Source: Quillaja saponaria (taxonomy: Eukaryota; Streptophyta; Magnoliopsida; Fabales; Quillajaceae). Taken from it: 64,000 nt of DNA. The notes beneath the pieces are model-generated. The model was not told where the DNA came from. It did not search any database and saw only the letters and a list, made by a program, of their open reading frames with translations. Within the stretch, counting starts at the first letter, position 1. Each line of letters opens with the position of its first letter. Positions 1-12,872 of this stretch are shown piece after piece. The DNA lies in NCBI GenBank assembly GCA_029379385.1, contig CM055612.1:806001-870000 (forward strand). The letters run 5' to 3'. The position numbers and the translations under genes were made by a program.

Positions 1-444
1 AAATTTTAGATTAGAGAAGACTTACATAATGTAAGAATAAAGCTCAAACTTGATTTATTCTTGTGTTTGGCATTAAATTTTTATTCAATTAAATCTAAAT
101 CAAGTTATTCTTTTCCGTTTGGTTGGTAAATCAAACTACCATAACACAACATACAGATACAATCAATTAATTACATAAAGCAAACTACTATAACCCAATT
201 CTAATTTATATTTCTTTTTAAAAAAATTGACTACAAATGTAATCACAAAAATTAGATTTGAAGAATCCATGGGATCTTAATCCTTCCAATCTGTAATCAT
301 GAAATATCTGAGCAAGCCAACAAAAACAAAAAGAGGAGAAAGAGATGGGTCTACAGATTCTTTAGCCAAAAGCATTTATCTTATCTAAAATGAAACATTG
401 GAGAACAAAATTAAAGAATGAACTCTGCCAAAACAGGCATTTGT
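1..444. other. AT-rich intergenic DNA, no gene seen
   Basis: AT-rich sequence downstream of the minus-strand ALBA gene. I see no coding exon, RNA gene or clear repeat. The part nearest 444 may still belong to the ALBA 3' untranslated region. Confidence 0.5.
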
Positions 445-564
445 TTAAGCATCTATCCTACATCTAGCAACTAAAAAAGGGGCAGCCTTGTGTAGCAAGT
501 CTAAAACTACTGGTCTACAATAATACATGTGACTTCTCCTGCTGTTAAGGTGCTCCAGACTCCA

Positions 565-640
565 CGGGAAAAGAAAAGAAAAAGAAAAAACGGAGAATGG
601 AGAGGGAGGGAGGGAGAGAGGAGGGGGAAAGGGGGAATGT
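565..640. repeat. Purine-rich tract in ALBA 3' UTR
   Basis: A nearly pure A/G run (GAAAAG and GGAGGGA units) on the plus strand, so CT-rich in the ALBA transcript. A short poly-A run follows at 649-660. Low-complexity sequence; no function is claimed. Confidence 0.6.
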
Positions 641-738
641 GAGGTGTTAAAAAAAAAAAAGGATGGTAAACATAGATCTGGAGAAAGTACTACATCGCTC
701 AAGTCATGAGCAATGATAAAGGAAGCTCCTTCATCACC

Positions 739-3700
739 TCATGCATCTGCCTGTATCGGCCCATTTGATCTAAAGCCACGGCCCCTTCCACGATACCCCC
801 TGCCACTGCCACGGCCTGCAAAGGAGTAATTCAATCACATTATTTTTAAACAAAATACAAGTAGCAGCTGATATCATTACTCCAAATCATATCTTATCAT
901 TGCATGTGGCCTCTCTAGCTTAACCAGTGACCGGTATACACAACACCAACCATGATAAATAACATAGCACCATAACCTATGAATAAATAACATAGCACCA
1001 TAACCTATGTTCTTTTTCATAATTTTTAAAGAAAGTGTCTCATAAGTAGCATTAGCACTGAATCAAATATTTGATTGGAAGCCTACTATATCCGATAGCT
1101 TGGGCTACACTGCCAACAGAGAGAACAAAAGTAAGAAGTCTTTCCCTCCTCTGACATGTAAAAGTTCCATGAGATTCTTTTAAACTTTTTACTTATTTAT
1201 ACACAACTACACAATAGATCTACATTTTTTGAAGAGCAATATTATGAATGATACACTTTCTTCCTCATTAAATATCTAAGTTTTAGCTTATTCAATTACA
1301 CTAGAACTGTAGAATAGATCCCGTTGAAGTAGGTGCATGTTGAATAGCTTTGAAGAACTAAAACCCAAGTCCCACTTCCACTGTATAAAGGACAAAAAAG
1401 CTGATAACACTGGTGGCAAACCTAGATGTACACCTAAATAAGTAAAGGGAAATAAGATATAAATACCACGGCCCTGATGGAATGGTGCATCTTGATAGTA
1501 TCCTCCATCTTGCTGCATATCCATCTGGGGACCATTGTACCCTCCCCTTCCACGGCCACGGAAGCCACGTCCTCTCCCTCGACCCCTACCCCTTGCATTT
1601 CCCCGGTTACGGTCCCAAACGCCATCCTCATAGTCAGCTGAAATGAAACCATTCCCTGAAAGAAAATATAACAGACATTAAAAAAAATAGTTTCACCAAG
1701 CTACCAACTAATTCTTACAATTTTAGAAATTGTTAACTAATTCATACAGCCATTGTCTACTGACTACTGATCTTGGAGGGTACTTGGTAAAATAAAAAAA
1801 AACTATTCATCATAGTTTTTGTAATCGGTGTAACTCTAGGTCATTCTCTTTCCCTTTCTAAACAAATTACTTTTCTAGATGCATGGAAGAACTATTTCCA
1901 ACCAAAAAATTCAAGAATTAAATTCAATTCCTAATACAAAAAAAGGGGCCAAAACAAAAACTAAAAATGAATTAGATTCCAGGACTCTGCAAGTAAAAGC
2001 ATGCCTGTTAATAGAGTATAAAGGAATTCAGAAGTGAAAGCATGCATACGAGTATATGAAACATACCTCTACCCCTTCCCCTTCCTCTGCCACTGTAACC
2101 CCGCCCACGACCATTTGGTGAACTCTCTGTGGTATATGTAAAACTTTAACAAATGAACAATATTAATAATTACTGGACAGCAGACACTGATGGTCAGATA
2201 TGTTCCTACCCCTTTCATAATCAAAATCTGTAGACACTTTCACCAGTTCAGCAGGTAGTGGAGGCTGATACCTGAAAGCAACAGCCACCAAAGAGTGTAA
2301 CAAATGTTTACAAAGTAACAAGACAATAAATTGGTTATTCACTAATCCCTACAATGTTAGAACTGGCCAAAATGAAGTGGGAAGGTAGATCCAAAGTAGA
2401 GAGGATATATTGACTTCATTTGAAGTGACTATTTCTACTCAAATACTAACTTGTACAAAAGTAAGAAGTTTGAAAATATATCTTAGACAGTTCAACCATC
2501 CAATTTACTTATTTCCCTCTAGTAATTAATAACTGTTCTCATCCCAACCAAGTTGCTCTCTGTTAATAGGCTTGTGGGTGAAAAAGCTACCTAGAGAGTA
2601 CTGAAAATTTAACAGTACAGAAACGTCATTGTATTTAAAGCTGTGAATTAATGGAAAAAGTTTGTAATTCATTTTATAACTATGAATCAATAGGAGATCA
2701 TCAAAATTTAAACAGCCACAAGATCCAAGATTCACTGATCTATGAGACATGTTCTTAGTGAAAGCCATTTTCAAATCATATAAAGCAAATTCTATCAAGA
2801 AATAATAATGTAAAGCAAAAGGCTTCCAAACAAGACAGGAAATTAATATTAAATCACATCTTAGAGTGTTTGGAAACTGGACTAGATGAGGCAAAGGGGA
2901 AAATTTTCATCTTTCCCTTTCATGTATACTCTCTAAGCTCCAAAAATACATTGTGTATAGCATAATCCAATGTAAACATGGATTTTAAGGAAAAGAACTC
3001 CATATTGACAGAAAACAATCAAAAACAGTTTCCAAATGTTGTGTATTATGTAAAATTGTGACATCTAATTTAGTGAGAGAGAGAGAATATCAGCAAATAA
3101 ATGATGATACTAACAATAAACATCACCATCATTACTATTGTAAATAAGAGAAGAAAAAGAGAGATTGATCACAAATACAGAAAACGTCCAATAAATGGTT
3201 AGCAGATCTTATCCCATCTCGGAAACATGATAAAATACAATTCTATTAAAATAATATATGAAAAAATGAAAGACAGTGAATATTTTACATCAGGACATCC
3301 AAAAGTTGAAAGAGAATAACAAACCCAACAGCAGATGTATCAAGCTCCTTCTTTGATAGAGTTACTGTAATCATAGACACATGCCTTGTGGTTTCCAAAC
3401 TGCAAGAAGATGGGGAAACTCCAGAGTAAGACTTGAGCAAGCAAAGAAAACCACTAGTCGCACACTGCAAACGTCTAGCTTAATACATGATTCCACGAGG
3501 TACTTACGGAAGAAGCCCTTCCTCTAGAGGCTCCCATGTATCAGTGATGTCAGTGGATCCAATTGCTGTGTTCTGATGAAGACGAACAACTCTTCTCTGC
3601 ATTTACAAATAAAAAGAGAATATCGTTATTGCAATTCAGAAAAGGAAAAAAAAAAAAAAATCCATGTAGTATTAAGCGGTCTCCTAATACACAAAGGTGT

Positions 3701-4336
3701 AGAGAACCTTGATCAACTCCACAATTGTTATAGTCTTGTTGATAGCTCTTCCCATTGCCTTGAATACAATTTCGTTCGAATTCTTTTCCTGTAAAGTATA
3801 TCAGAAGTTAATCAAGAGAAATAGAGAATCTAGTAATCAAACTCATAGAATTATACAAAATGTCAGGTTTAACAACCATAAACTATTTATGCCTTCACTG
3901 AAATTAGAGGTTTTGCCCACACATCATCTTTGGTGCTTTTCCTCCCTCCGAAAATTGTTTAGACTTTGAAAGCTAAGAATAATTTACACACCCACCAACT
4001 GGACTCTATTTCTAGCCCACAGACATTGACCTACCTTATAATTTCAAAAATCACTAAAAACTCTTTTAATTTTCCGGAATCATCACATAACCTAAACTCA
4101 TAGTCTCAAACCAAACTGAAACTAAGAATCCAGAATCCAATAACTTCACTTCAACTATCAATTGCAGTGGCGACAAATTCAAAGTGGACACAAAAGAATA
4201 ACAGCAGAGATACCTGAAGCAGGCTCATGGCATAGGTAATATAGTTGCGCATTCTGCCCTGGCTCGTAATCCTAATCTCATTCTCATCAATTGGCGTCTC
4301 GGCCCTCCGCTTCTCCACTCTCTGGTACCGATCCAT
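739..4336 (-). CDS. ALBA: ALBA-domain RNA/DNA-binding protein with RGG-rich tail
   Basis: Eight coding exons on the minus strand: 4336-4214, 3788-3708, 3596-3508, 3399-3325, 2271-2210, 2126-2067, 1655-1467 and 815-739. All have GT/AG borders and their phases join to 251 codons. Seen: the start MDRYQRVEKRRAETP, then the ALBA core with ITSQGRMRNYI, KAMGRAINKTI and GSTDITDTWEPLEEG (roughly residues 20-130), then a tail packed with RGRGRG repeats. Known of the family: plant ALBA proteins with RGG tails bind RNA in cytoplasm and nucleus and act in mRNA stability and stress or developmental responses. The reading is intact, with no frame break. It resembles Arabidopsis At1g76010/At1g20220 (from memory), with a shorter tail than I recall for those. 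The exon boundary between 2271 and 2126 was chosen by phase. Confidence 0.93.
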
Positions 4337-4590
4337 CTATGCCGCCCAACAAAACAAAATGAAGATGTAAATCAGTATAAAATAACATAGAATTTTCAAA
4401 TAAACACAGTGAAAAATAATTGCCTAACAGGAAACGAAAAAGAAATTGAAAAAACTGATTCACACGTAATAGAAGATAACATTTGCAGCATAGGAAATTT
4501 TCCGGGAAAGAATTTTAAAACGAAAATATAATTGGTATTAGATAGGGGAACAAGACAGAGTGTAGGGCTGGTATTTGATCAGTGTCTTAC
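4337..4590 (-). other. 5' UTR intron of the ALBA gene
   Basis: On the minus strand a consensus donor GTAAGA follows base 4591, and an acceptor AG (4338-4337) sits directly before the ATG at 4336. This gives a 254-bp leader intron that ends exactly at the start codon. Inferred from splice consensus only, with no transcript evidence. Confidence 0.6.
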
Positions 4591-4700
4591 CGCGAATTCT
4601 AAGGATAAAGTTTGCTCGCACGGTCGCACAGAGAAAGAGCCCTCTACTACAGCTTCGTACCTTCTTTTACGCCCTAAGTCCCATCTTGCGGTGCCTCTCC

Positions 4701-4708
4701 TTTTATAT
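4701..4708 (-). promoter_or_regulatory. TATA box of the ALBA gene
   Basis: Read on the minus strand the bases are ATATAAAA, followed by GG. Transcription would start near 4670, giving a short leader exon before the donor at 4590. Position and spacing are plausible; not tested. Confidence 0.55.
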
Positions 4709-4771
4709 TCGCATAACACCCTCCCTAAACTACCCTAAATCACCAAATTGCTGTCTGGTAAAGTAGGCCAG

Positions 4772-4792
4772 GGCCCAATTAAAATTTGGGCC
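4772..4792 (-). promoter_or_regulatory. Paired site II (TGGGCC) elements upstream of ALBA
   Basis: GGCCCA at 4772-4777 and TGGGCC at 4787-4792 form an inverted pair about 65-90 bp upstream of the TATA box. Site II motifs are typical of plant promoters for translation and growth genes. An ACCCTAAA telo-box-like motif lies between them and the TATA box at 4732-4739. Confidence 0.45.
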
Positions 4793-5415
4793 AATCTAGC
4801 TACTTCCAAAATTATAGAAGAACTCTTTTTTATTTATTTATTTATTTTACTTTTTTTCCAATTTTCCTAACATGGTGAGATAAGCATTTTCCTCTGTCCT
4901 TCTTGCATTGCTGTGGGCTATTCTTGAAGAGATGGCCGAAAAAGTCTCATTCTAAAGAGGAAACTAATTGAGTTATTTGATTACCGTCCCCCCAATAGCT
5001 AATTTTTACAGATGATTTCTACTATAATTCTTAATAAAGGTCCTTAACATTGGTATTGAGAATTCGTCATTTTACTATTGTAAACTTTTTTCTTCTGAAG
5101 TTTTACAAGTCTAGTTATTCCACCACAGAAGGTCCATCTTTGAATGCAATCACATCGGGGGTTCCAGTTTCAGTGGAAAATTTTACAAAATCGAACATAC
5201 TAACTTATGAACTGCTTTAACATTCCAAATCATACATTCCATTCACGGAAAATTATATAAGCAAGCAGCATTCATTATTGGCAGCAGTTAGTGGAGAGAT
5301 GCTCTGAGGTCTGAGCTCAGTTCTGCAGCCCCACCTTAATTACGGTGCCAATTTTTATTACACATTAAAACAGAACAAGATTTTGCAAAGCTATATTCTT
5401 CATCTCATCCTTCAG

Positions 5416-7657
5416 CTAAGATTTTGTACCAACCAATGGATCAAGGACCTTTCTCCATCCATTGTAGTCGATAGTGGAGCCAGTATCAGATAACAAGAAT
5501 CCATTGACATAGAAAGAAGGTGTCCCATACACCCCTCTTGATGCAGCATACTGCAACACGAGATAAAGATAACAGCTCCCAATCAGTATAACAGTGTCAG
5601 TAACGACAAGTTGCTAGTATGGTCGTAAGGTAGTTAGTAAAGGTCATGAAGTTTCAATAAAAAAGAGTGTTAACCCCATGCATAAGAACATACAAAATAG
5701 TAAGATCTCCCAACTACTACCATTGCAGATTTCAATTTATCTTTTTAAAAGAATGATAAGATGATGTCTAACCTTGAAGGACACCCGAGTTTTGAGATCA
5801 GTTTTCAAATTGTTGAATCCAACTTTGATTTCATTATAATAAGATCGCCCAGCTACTTCTGTTGCAGACTTCACTACCTCGTCTATAATAGACGCCCTGG
5901 ACAAGTTGCTTGTTGGAGCACCATAAAATTTCTCCTGTTTAATGTTAAACAACAATTTCTTTCAGCAAGAAACTTAAATGACTGGAACTACAAAGAAAAA
6001 TAAATTGATTCATGCAGACAATTTATAACTTCAGTAATATAGACATTATAAATGACATCATATTGCATGAGATAAAAATCAAAGTAGTATAAACACAAGT
6101 GAATGAGGAAAATGAGCAGTTTCTGGGTTATATTGATGTATTTTACTTCCAGGCAGATGGAAGCGTAAAAATTCTTGAAAACCATTCTCCCAGATGATTT
6201 CTCATTCACATCAGTCACAGATATGGTATGTAGACAGTGACACATCAGTCACAGATATGGTATGTAGACAGTGACACATCAGACTCTACGTAGTTGCTTT
6301 CTTACAGATGACAGTGCTGCCAATATCCAAAGAGACATATGAAATGAGGCAATCAACCACAAAACAATTGGTCAAACAAAAATTTCATCTCACTTAGATC
6401 ACAGCATACCCCTGCAGGAAGCCACTCTCAAGCCCAGGAATAAGGCAAACCTTTGGCTCTTAACAAATATACAAATTTGAAAACTATGAACAGCACAGAT
6501 ATAAAATGTATCTTGGGATAAGATAATAATAAAAGCCAATTTAATTACCAGCATCGTCCCTATGAAGGAAGATAACATATTGGTTACGAGATTTGCTATT
6601 AAATCAGCAAATAGCTCACAAGTTACATATTGAGCATATCATCATCAAGATTCAGGATCATTTCCTAAATCACTGAACGACCAAAGTGCATCCGGGATGA
6701 TAACAAACTCTTCATGAGTTGCTGGTCAGGATTCAATAATGGACATATGAATAAAATTACTTTTTGCAGCGTGAGAAGGATATATCATAAATATTGGAAA
6801 TGCTAACCTGATGCTTGAAGAACCACTCCAACAAAGGGAATGTAGCAGAAGCATACAGATCATTCACAATGTGCAGAGCACGAGATGCAACAAATGCATT
6901 GTCATGGTAACTGCAAATTTCCACAAAGCAGAAATTATTGGAGAGCAACACGATTCATCAGGTAGCTACAATAGCTTTTGTGATCACAACTGCAGTCTTC
7001 TCTTGCTTGTATAATCAAATTCAACATGATCTACAAATAAAATAGTGGTTCTACTTCTACAGGTAGTAATGTATTGCAAAATGTCTTCTACTAAGCCACA
7101 TGACAACTTATGTGACAATCCTCGTCCTTTTTGGTTCCAAACATAGAGAACCTCACACCCATTGTTTGAAAAACACAAGAGTTGTTGTTCTGTTATATGT
7201 AAGCCCCAAAAAGAAAAAACGTACATAACGAAATATAAACAGCTAATATCCATAACTGAGTTATTACTGCTAAAAGTAAATTATAATCATAATTAGTAAA
7301 ATTCGAGTTTCATAATTTTACAAACGAATTTTTGTGTGCATAAGAACAGAACAAAATTGAGGGAGAATATACTACTGACGGTAACGGGAGGAGGTGAACG
7401 ACGAGCGAGACGGAAGAACCGTAGTAACTGAGAGCTTGTTTGAGTGGCGGCCACGAGTCCCTGCTATATGGGCAGAGCGGATCATAAAACGCTTCGACTA
7501 AAACCGTATCCCACTTTAATGGCAGATTCCCGTACGGAAACCCATTCAATTTCGCAGGTGGTATGTAATCAGCACGCACTTTAAAAAACGAATGGAAGAA
7601 GAAAACCAAAAAGAAAGTTGACAGTAATAACAGAGTAGCGTTCTTTGATCTCTCCAT
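5416..7657 (-). CDS. DsbA/thioredoxin-fold secreted protein, copy 1
   Basis: Four exons on the minus strand, 7657-7380, 6910-6808, 5934-5773 and 5550-5416, join in phase to 225 codons. The start MERSKNATLLLLSTFF opens a hydrophobic signal peptide or anchor (about residues 1-28). The thioredoxin-like fold starts near VLVEAFYDPLCPYSRDSWP, with a CPYS (CxxS) motif in place of CxxC. A GTP with the cis-proline expected of the fold (GVYGTPSFYVNG) follows in the last exon. CxxS proteins of this fold usually cannot do full dithiol exchange; the substrate is unknown. From memory it matches At1g76020/At1g20225, next to ALBA in Arabidopsis. Start chosen at the first ATG before the signal peptide; a TATA-like box lies about 70 bp upstream. 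Intact. Confidence 0.88.
6207..6282. repeat. 34-bp tandem repeat in an intron
   Basis: A 34-bp unit starting CACATCAGTCACAG occurs at 6207-6240 and 6241-6274, followed by a partial third unit. It lies in the second intron of copy 1. The second gene copy does not carry the duplication, so it arose after the gene duplicated. Confidence 0.85.
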
Positions 7658-7725
7658 TTCTAGGTGGCTGGTTCCAAACGCTACTTGTTCGAAAGAATGG
7701 TAAAGATGCTGGCAGTCGGCAGAGC

Positions 7726-7736
7726 TAAATATATAA
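7726..7736 (-). promoter_or_regulatory. TATA-like box of DsbA-like copy 1
   Basis: The minus-strand reading is TTATATATTTA, 70 bp upstream of the ATG. In copy 2 the aligned site (about 12487-12499) reads around GACTTTAAAGTC and has no comparable TATA sequence. Confidence 0.45.
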
Positions 7737-8113
7737 TCTCTCTGAAAAGTGCCTGTCCCACACTCCCACTCCAGTTCCAATAGGGAACGAGGAAAGCGTA
7801 CGACGTTAATATAATCATCAAAGTAATCTTTTTTATGATAATTTGATAAACCGGAAGTAAAAAGTTTTAAGAGAATACAGCCATACAGGTACATTGAATC
7901 TGGGCTGGTTTCCTCGATTTAGACAAAGAAAAGGAGATGATGGTCTTAAAAACCCCCCAAAAGCAATCTTCCAAATTCAATTTGATGATAACAACAAAGA
8001 GAAAAAGATGGTGATGAAAAGATACCGTGATGTAAGAAAGATTTGTACTTCTGTATGTGAAAAGTCAACTTTTTTTGTACTTGTAGTGAAATACGAACAT
8101 TTATGACAATCAT

Positions 8114-10102
8114 TTCATTATTCTTAAAATGAGTGTTCTTAACATAATTATTGATAATATAGTATCAATTCAATAATAATATTATAACTGATCTATTCAA
8201 ATATCATTATTTTTATATAATAAATATCATTCTTATTATTAAAACGAACGTTATAATTGATATTATAAAAAATAATTCAAAATTTCATAATAATATAAGT
8301 TATTCTTTCACATTTTAATTTTTTTATTATTTTTTAACTTATTAATTTAATTATATTAATTTTGATATCATAATTTTTTCCAGTCCCAAGTACCGTTAAG
8401 AGCTATGTTAAAATATCTCAACTAATCAAATCTTATTCTAACATTAGCGTTAGAAACCCAGTTTTTGATATCCACAAATTCTCCAAGAGAAACAGAACAA
8501 AATCTAAGCAATAAGCTCCCAATCAAATTTTTAGAATTTTCGGCTGGGCCTTATCATATTTCCTGCTAAACTGCCTAACCAGCCCAAATCACCTGAAATG
8601 GGCCCGACCAAGCATGAAAAACCTAAATGTAAAATCGGTTGGAGATTTGATTTAATTGTCAGGTGGGCCTCATATTTCGAATAATGAATTTTATCATTTA
8701 GTATTAACCGACCCAACTGAAAATAATTAGACAAATGCTTTTATATTTGGATTTCTGTGCATGGACAAGCCCACTTGAACTAATGCTTGTCTTCATACCG
8801 ATGTATGAGATTTTTCATATTTTCGTGCGAGTTGTATGGGTTTAGATTTAAGGATTTTGAATTTCTTAGTTATTTTTTTTTCTGATGGATTATATGGGTT
8901 GATTAATTTTTATTTTTATTTTACTTTAAACAATAATATTTTGGTCCTTTTACTTTTTAAATTTTTAAATTTAAAAAATAATTTAAACAATTTACAATTG
9001 ATCTAGATTGAATTCGAATAAATGACTAATTTGAGAAACTAAAATTCTCGGTTGTTTATTCGGTTTGAGATTTTGATTTTGAGTCAATTGATAAGATCGA
9101 ATCAATAAGGGAAATGCCTATAACTAACCGACCGACTGACTACTCACCTCTACAATCGGTCATTTACCTTATACAACACGGTAACATTCCTCCCATCATT
9201 GCTCCACTATAATCGGCGCTCTAGCATTGGTGCGCTTTTACAAGCCGGCAAAGCTTTTTAATCTTATACATAGAAAACAGAATTTAGGTGCGTTAAAATA
9301 AAAATTAATAAAAACAAGCTGTTTTATTAACAAGCTTTTACGTAGCTGTTTTTCGTAATCAAAGAAAAGACAAAAAGTGTTTTATTGCTTTATTTTACCT
9401 TAATTTCCTAATTCCTGGTTTAAAGGCCTTAAAAAGAAAAGAAAGAAAGAGACAGATTGCCTCAATATATTAATTGTATATTTTTCAAATGGCCTATGCA
9501 TTATATCGTATAATTGTCTATTAAATTCATATTATATTGCTTCATTACTTATTTGTTTTAATGATTCAAAAATACGTTTTAAATTTTCTAATTTCACATT
9601 TGATTGAATGCTAATCAAAACCAAAAAATACCTCTAAAATTTATATTAAATTATGTGATTTAATTCTTATAAAAGATAAATAAAATATCTCTTAAAAAGA
9701 TATTAGTATAATGACTTACTTCAATTCAATGTTATTTATCTAAATTATTTCACATGCTTACATATGAATTTTTGATACTTTTAAGTTCACTGTATAAAAT
9801 ATTACACAAAATTGCTACCTGATTGGTATTTAAGCATATAATTTAGTGTGAAGAATTGAAAGAATAGAAGGCCGAAAAATCTTATTCGCATGTCTGTCTT
9901 ATTATCTTCATTCAGGATTTGCAGCTCAAATGTAAATTTAAAAACAATGTTTCAAATAAATCACAATTTAAAGACAAAAATGTTAACTTGTTGGATTGAC
10001 TCCTACAGTCCAAGCTCAGCCATGTAACATATGATATGCTCCAGCTTTTATGCCTTCGTAAATTTACATGTAAATTTAAAAGCAAGGTTGCAAATAATTA
10101 TG
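8114..10102. other. AT-rich spacer between the two gene copies
   Basis: About 2 kb without a recognisable gene. Runs of A/T words dominate 8160-8370 and 8930-9000. I see no terminal repeat or transposase-like reading frame. It separates the duplicated segments and is not itself duplicated. Confidence 0.6.
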
Positions 10103-12872
10103 CATTATTGGCAGTTGTTAGTGGAGAGATGCTCTGAGGTCTGAGCTCAGTGCTGCAGCCCCACCTTAATTACGGTGCCAATTTTTATTACAAATTAAAA
10201 CAGAACAAGATTTTGCAAAGCTATATCCTTCATCTCATCCTTCAGCTAAGATTTTGTACCAACCAATGGATCAAGGGCCTTTCTCCATCCGTTGAAGTCG
10301 ATAGAGGAGCCAGTATCAGCTAACAAGAATCCATTAACATAGAAAAAAGGTGTCCCATACACCCCTCTTGATGCAGCATACTGCAACACAAGAGATAGAT
10401 AACAACTCCCAATCAGTATAACTGTGTCAGTAACGACAAGTTGCTAGTATGGTCGTAAGGTAGAAAGGTCATGATGTTTCAAGAAAAAAGAGTGTTAACC
10501 AATGCATAAGAACATACAAAATAGTAAGATCTCCCTAACTACTTCCGCTGCAGATTTCAATTTATCTTATTAAAAAGAATGATAAGATGATGTCTAACCT
10601 TGAAGGACACCCGAGTTTCGAGATCAGTTTTCGAATTGTTGAATCCAACTTTGATATCATTATAGTAAGATCGCCCAACTACTTTTGTTGCAGACTTCAC
10701 TATATCGTCTATTATAGACGCTCTGGACAAGTTTCGTGTTTGAGCACCATAAAATTTCTCCTGTTTAATGTTAAGCAACAATTTCTTTCAGCAAGAAACT
10801 TAAATGACTGGAATTACAATGAAAAAAATTTGATTCACCAGAAAATTGATTCCTTTAGTAATATAGACATTATGACTGACATCATATTGCATTGAGATAA
10901 AACAAAGTAATATGAACACAAGTGAATGAGGGAAATGAGCAGGTTTTGAGTTATATTGATGTATTTTACTTCCAGGCAGATGGAAGAGTAAAAATTCTTG
11001 GAACACAAATATGGTAGGTAGACATTGAAACATCAGACTCAACATAGTTGCCTTCTTACAGATGGCAGTGTTGCCAACATCCCAAGAGACAAATGAAAAT
11101 GAGGCGAACAACCACAAAACAATTGGTCAAACAAAAAATTCATCTCACTTAGATCATAGCATACCCCTGCAGGAAGCCACTCTCAAGCCCAAGAATAAGA
11201 AAAACATTTAGCTTCTAACAGATATCTATAAATTAGAAAACTATGAACATCACAGATATAAATGTATCTCGGGATAAGATAATAATTAAAACCAACTTAA
11301 TTACCAGCATCGTCCCTTTGCAGGAAGTTAACATATGGGTTACAAGGTTTGCTATTAAATAAGAAGCTGCAAATAGCTCACAAGTTATATATTGATCATA
11401 TCATCATCAAGATCATTTCCTAAATCACTGAGAGACCAAAGTACATCCGGTGTGATAACAAACTCTTCATGAGTTACTGGTCAGGATTCAGTAACTTGTT
11501 CGACATATGAAAAAAATTACTTTTTGCAGCGTGAGAAGGATATATCATATATCATAAATTTTGGAAATGCTAACCTGATACTTGAAGAACCACTCCAACA
11601 AAGGGAATGTAGCAGAAGGATACAGATCATTCACAATATGCAAAGCACGAGATGCAACAAATGCATTGTCATGGTAACTGCAAATTTCCACAAAGCAGAA
11701 ATTATTGGAAAGCAACATGATTCATCAAGTAGCTACAATAGCTTTTGTGATCACAAGAGCAGTCTTCTTTTGGTTGTATAATCAAATTCAACATGGTCTA
11801 CAAACAAAATAGTGGTTCTACGTAGTAATGTATTGCATAATGTCTTGTACTAAACCACATATCAATTTATGTGACAATCCTCGTCTTTTTTGGTTCCAAA
11901 CATGGAGAATCTCATACACATTGTTTGAAAAACACAACCTTTTTTTTTTTGTTCTGTTTCACATAAGCCCAAAAAAAAAAAAAAAAACTGCATGACGAAA
12001 TCTAAACAGCTAATTTCCATAACTGAGTTATTACTGCTAGAAGTCAATTATAATCATAATTAGTAAAATTCGAGTTTCGTAATTTTACAAATGAAAGTTT
12101 TGGGCATAAGAACAGAACAAAATTGAGGGAGAATATACTACTGACGGTAACGGGAGGAGGTGAACGACGAGCGAGACGGAAGAGCCGTAGTATCTGAGAG
12201 CTTGTTTGAGTGGCGGCCACGAGTCCCTGCTATCTGGGCAGACCGGGTCATAAAACGCTTCGATTAAAATCGTATCCCACTTTAATGGCCGATTCCCGTA
12301 TGGAAACCCATCCAATTTCGCAGGTGGTATGTAATCAGCACGCGCTTTAAAGAACGAATGGAAGAAGAAAACCACAAAGAAAGCTGACAGTAATAACAGA
12401 GCACCGTTGTTTGATCTCTGCATTTCTAGGTGGCTGGTTCCAAACGCTACTTCTTCGAAAGAGTGGTGGAGATGCTGGCAGAGCTAGACTTTAAAGTCTC
12501 CGAAAAGTGCCTGTCCCACACTCCCACTATCCTGGGCCAGTAGGCAACGAGGAAAGACTACGACGTAGTATAATCGTCAAACGTAATCTTTTTCTATGAA
12601 ATATGATATGATAAACCGGAAGTAAATAGTTTTATGAGAATACAGGTACATTGAATCTGGGCCGGTTTCCTCGATTTAGACTAAGAAAATAGAATAAAAG
12701 TCTTCAAACTAAAAAACAATCTTCCGAATTCAATTTTGATAATAACAATTAACAACGAAGAGTCAAAGAAGGTGATGAAAAGATAACGTGATGTGAGAAA
12801 GATTTGTATTTTGCATTTGAAAAGTCAAATTGTTTGTATTTGTTGTGAAATACAAACAAGTATGACAATCAC
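10103..12872. repeat. Tandem segmental duplication, copy 2
   Basis: The second copy of the 2.8-kb segment at 5273-8113, in the same orientation, with scattered substitutions and small indels. The coding exons keep identical lengths (278, 103, 162 and 135 bp). The 34-bp intron repeat of copy 1 is absent. Confidence 0.9.
10246..12423 (-). CDS. DsbA/thioredoxin-fold secreted protein, copy 2
   Basis: Exons 12423-12146, 11677-11575, 10760-10599 and 10380-10246 on the minus strand match copy 1 exon for exon and give 225 codons without a break. The signal-peptide-like N-terminus (MQRSNNGALLLLSAFF) is kept. The active-site-like motif is CPDS (YDPVCPDSRDSWP), where copy 1 has CPYS, and the cis-Pro context is GTPFFYVNG. 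Both copies keep an open frame and all splice sites, so both may be expressed. Loss of the TATA-like box in this copy suggests different promoter use (inference). The biochemical role is unknown, as for copy 1. Confidence 0.87.

Larger units (their letters stand above)
5273..8113. repeat. Tandem segmental duplication, copy 1
   Basis: This 2.84-kb segment is repeated at 10103-12872 with high identity across exons, introns, promoter and 3' flank. Similarity starts at CATTATTGGCAG and ends near GACAATCA on both sides. Each copy contains one whole gene. The copies are direct repeats separated by about 2 kb of unrelated AT-rich DNA. Confidence 0.9.

Noticed and set aside
445..702. Minus-strand frame rich in Phe, Ser and Pro
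   Set aside because: It is the CT-rich 3' untranslated region of the ALBA gene read as protein. The composition is low-complexity.
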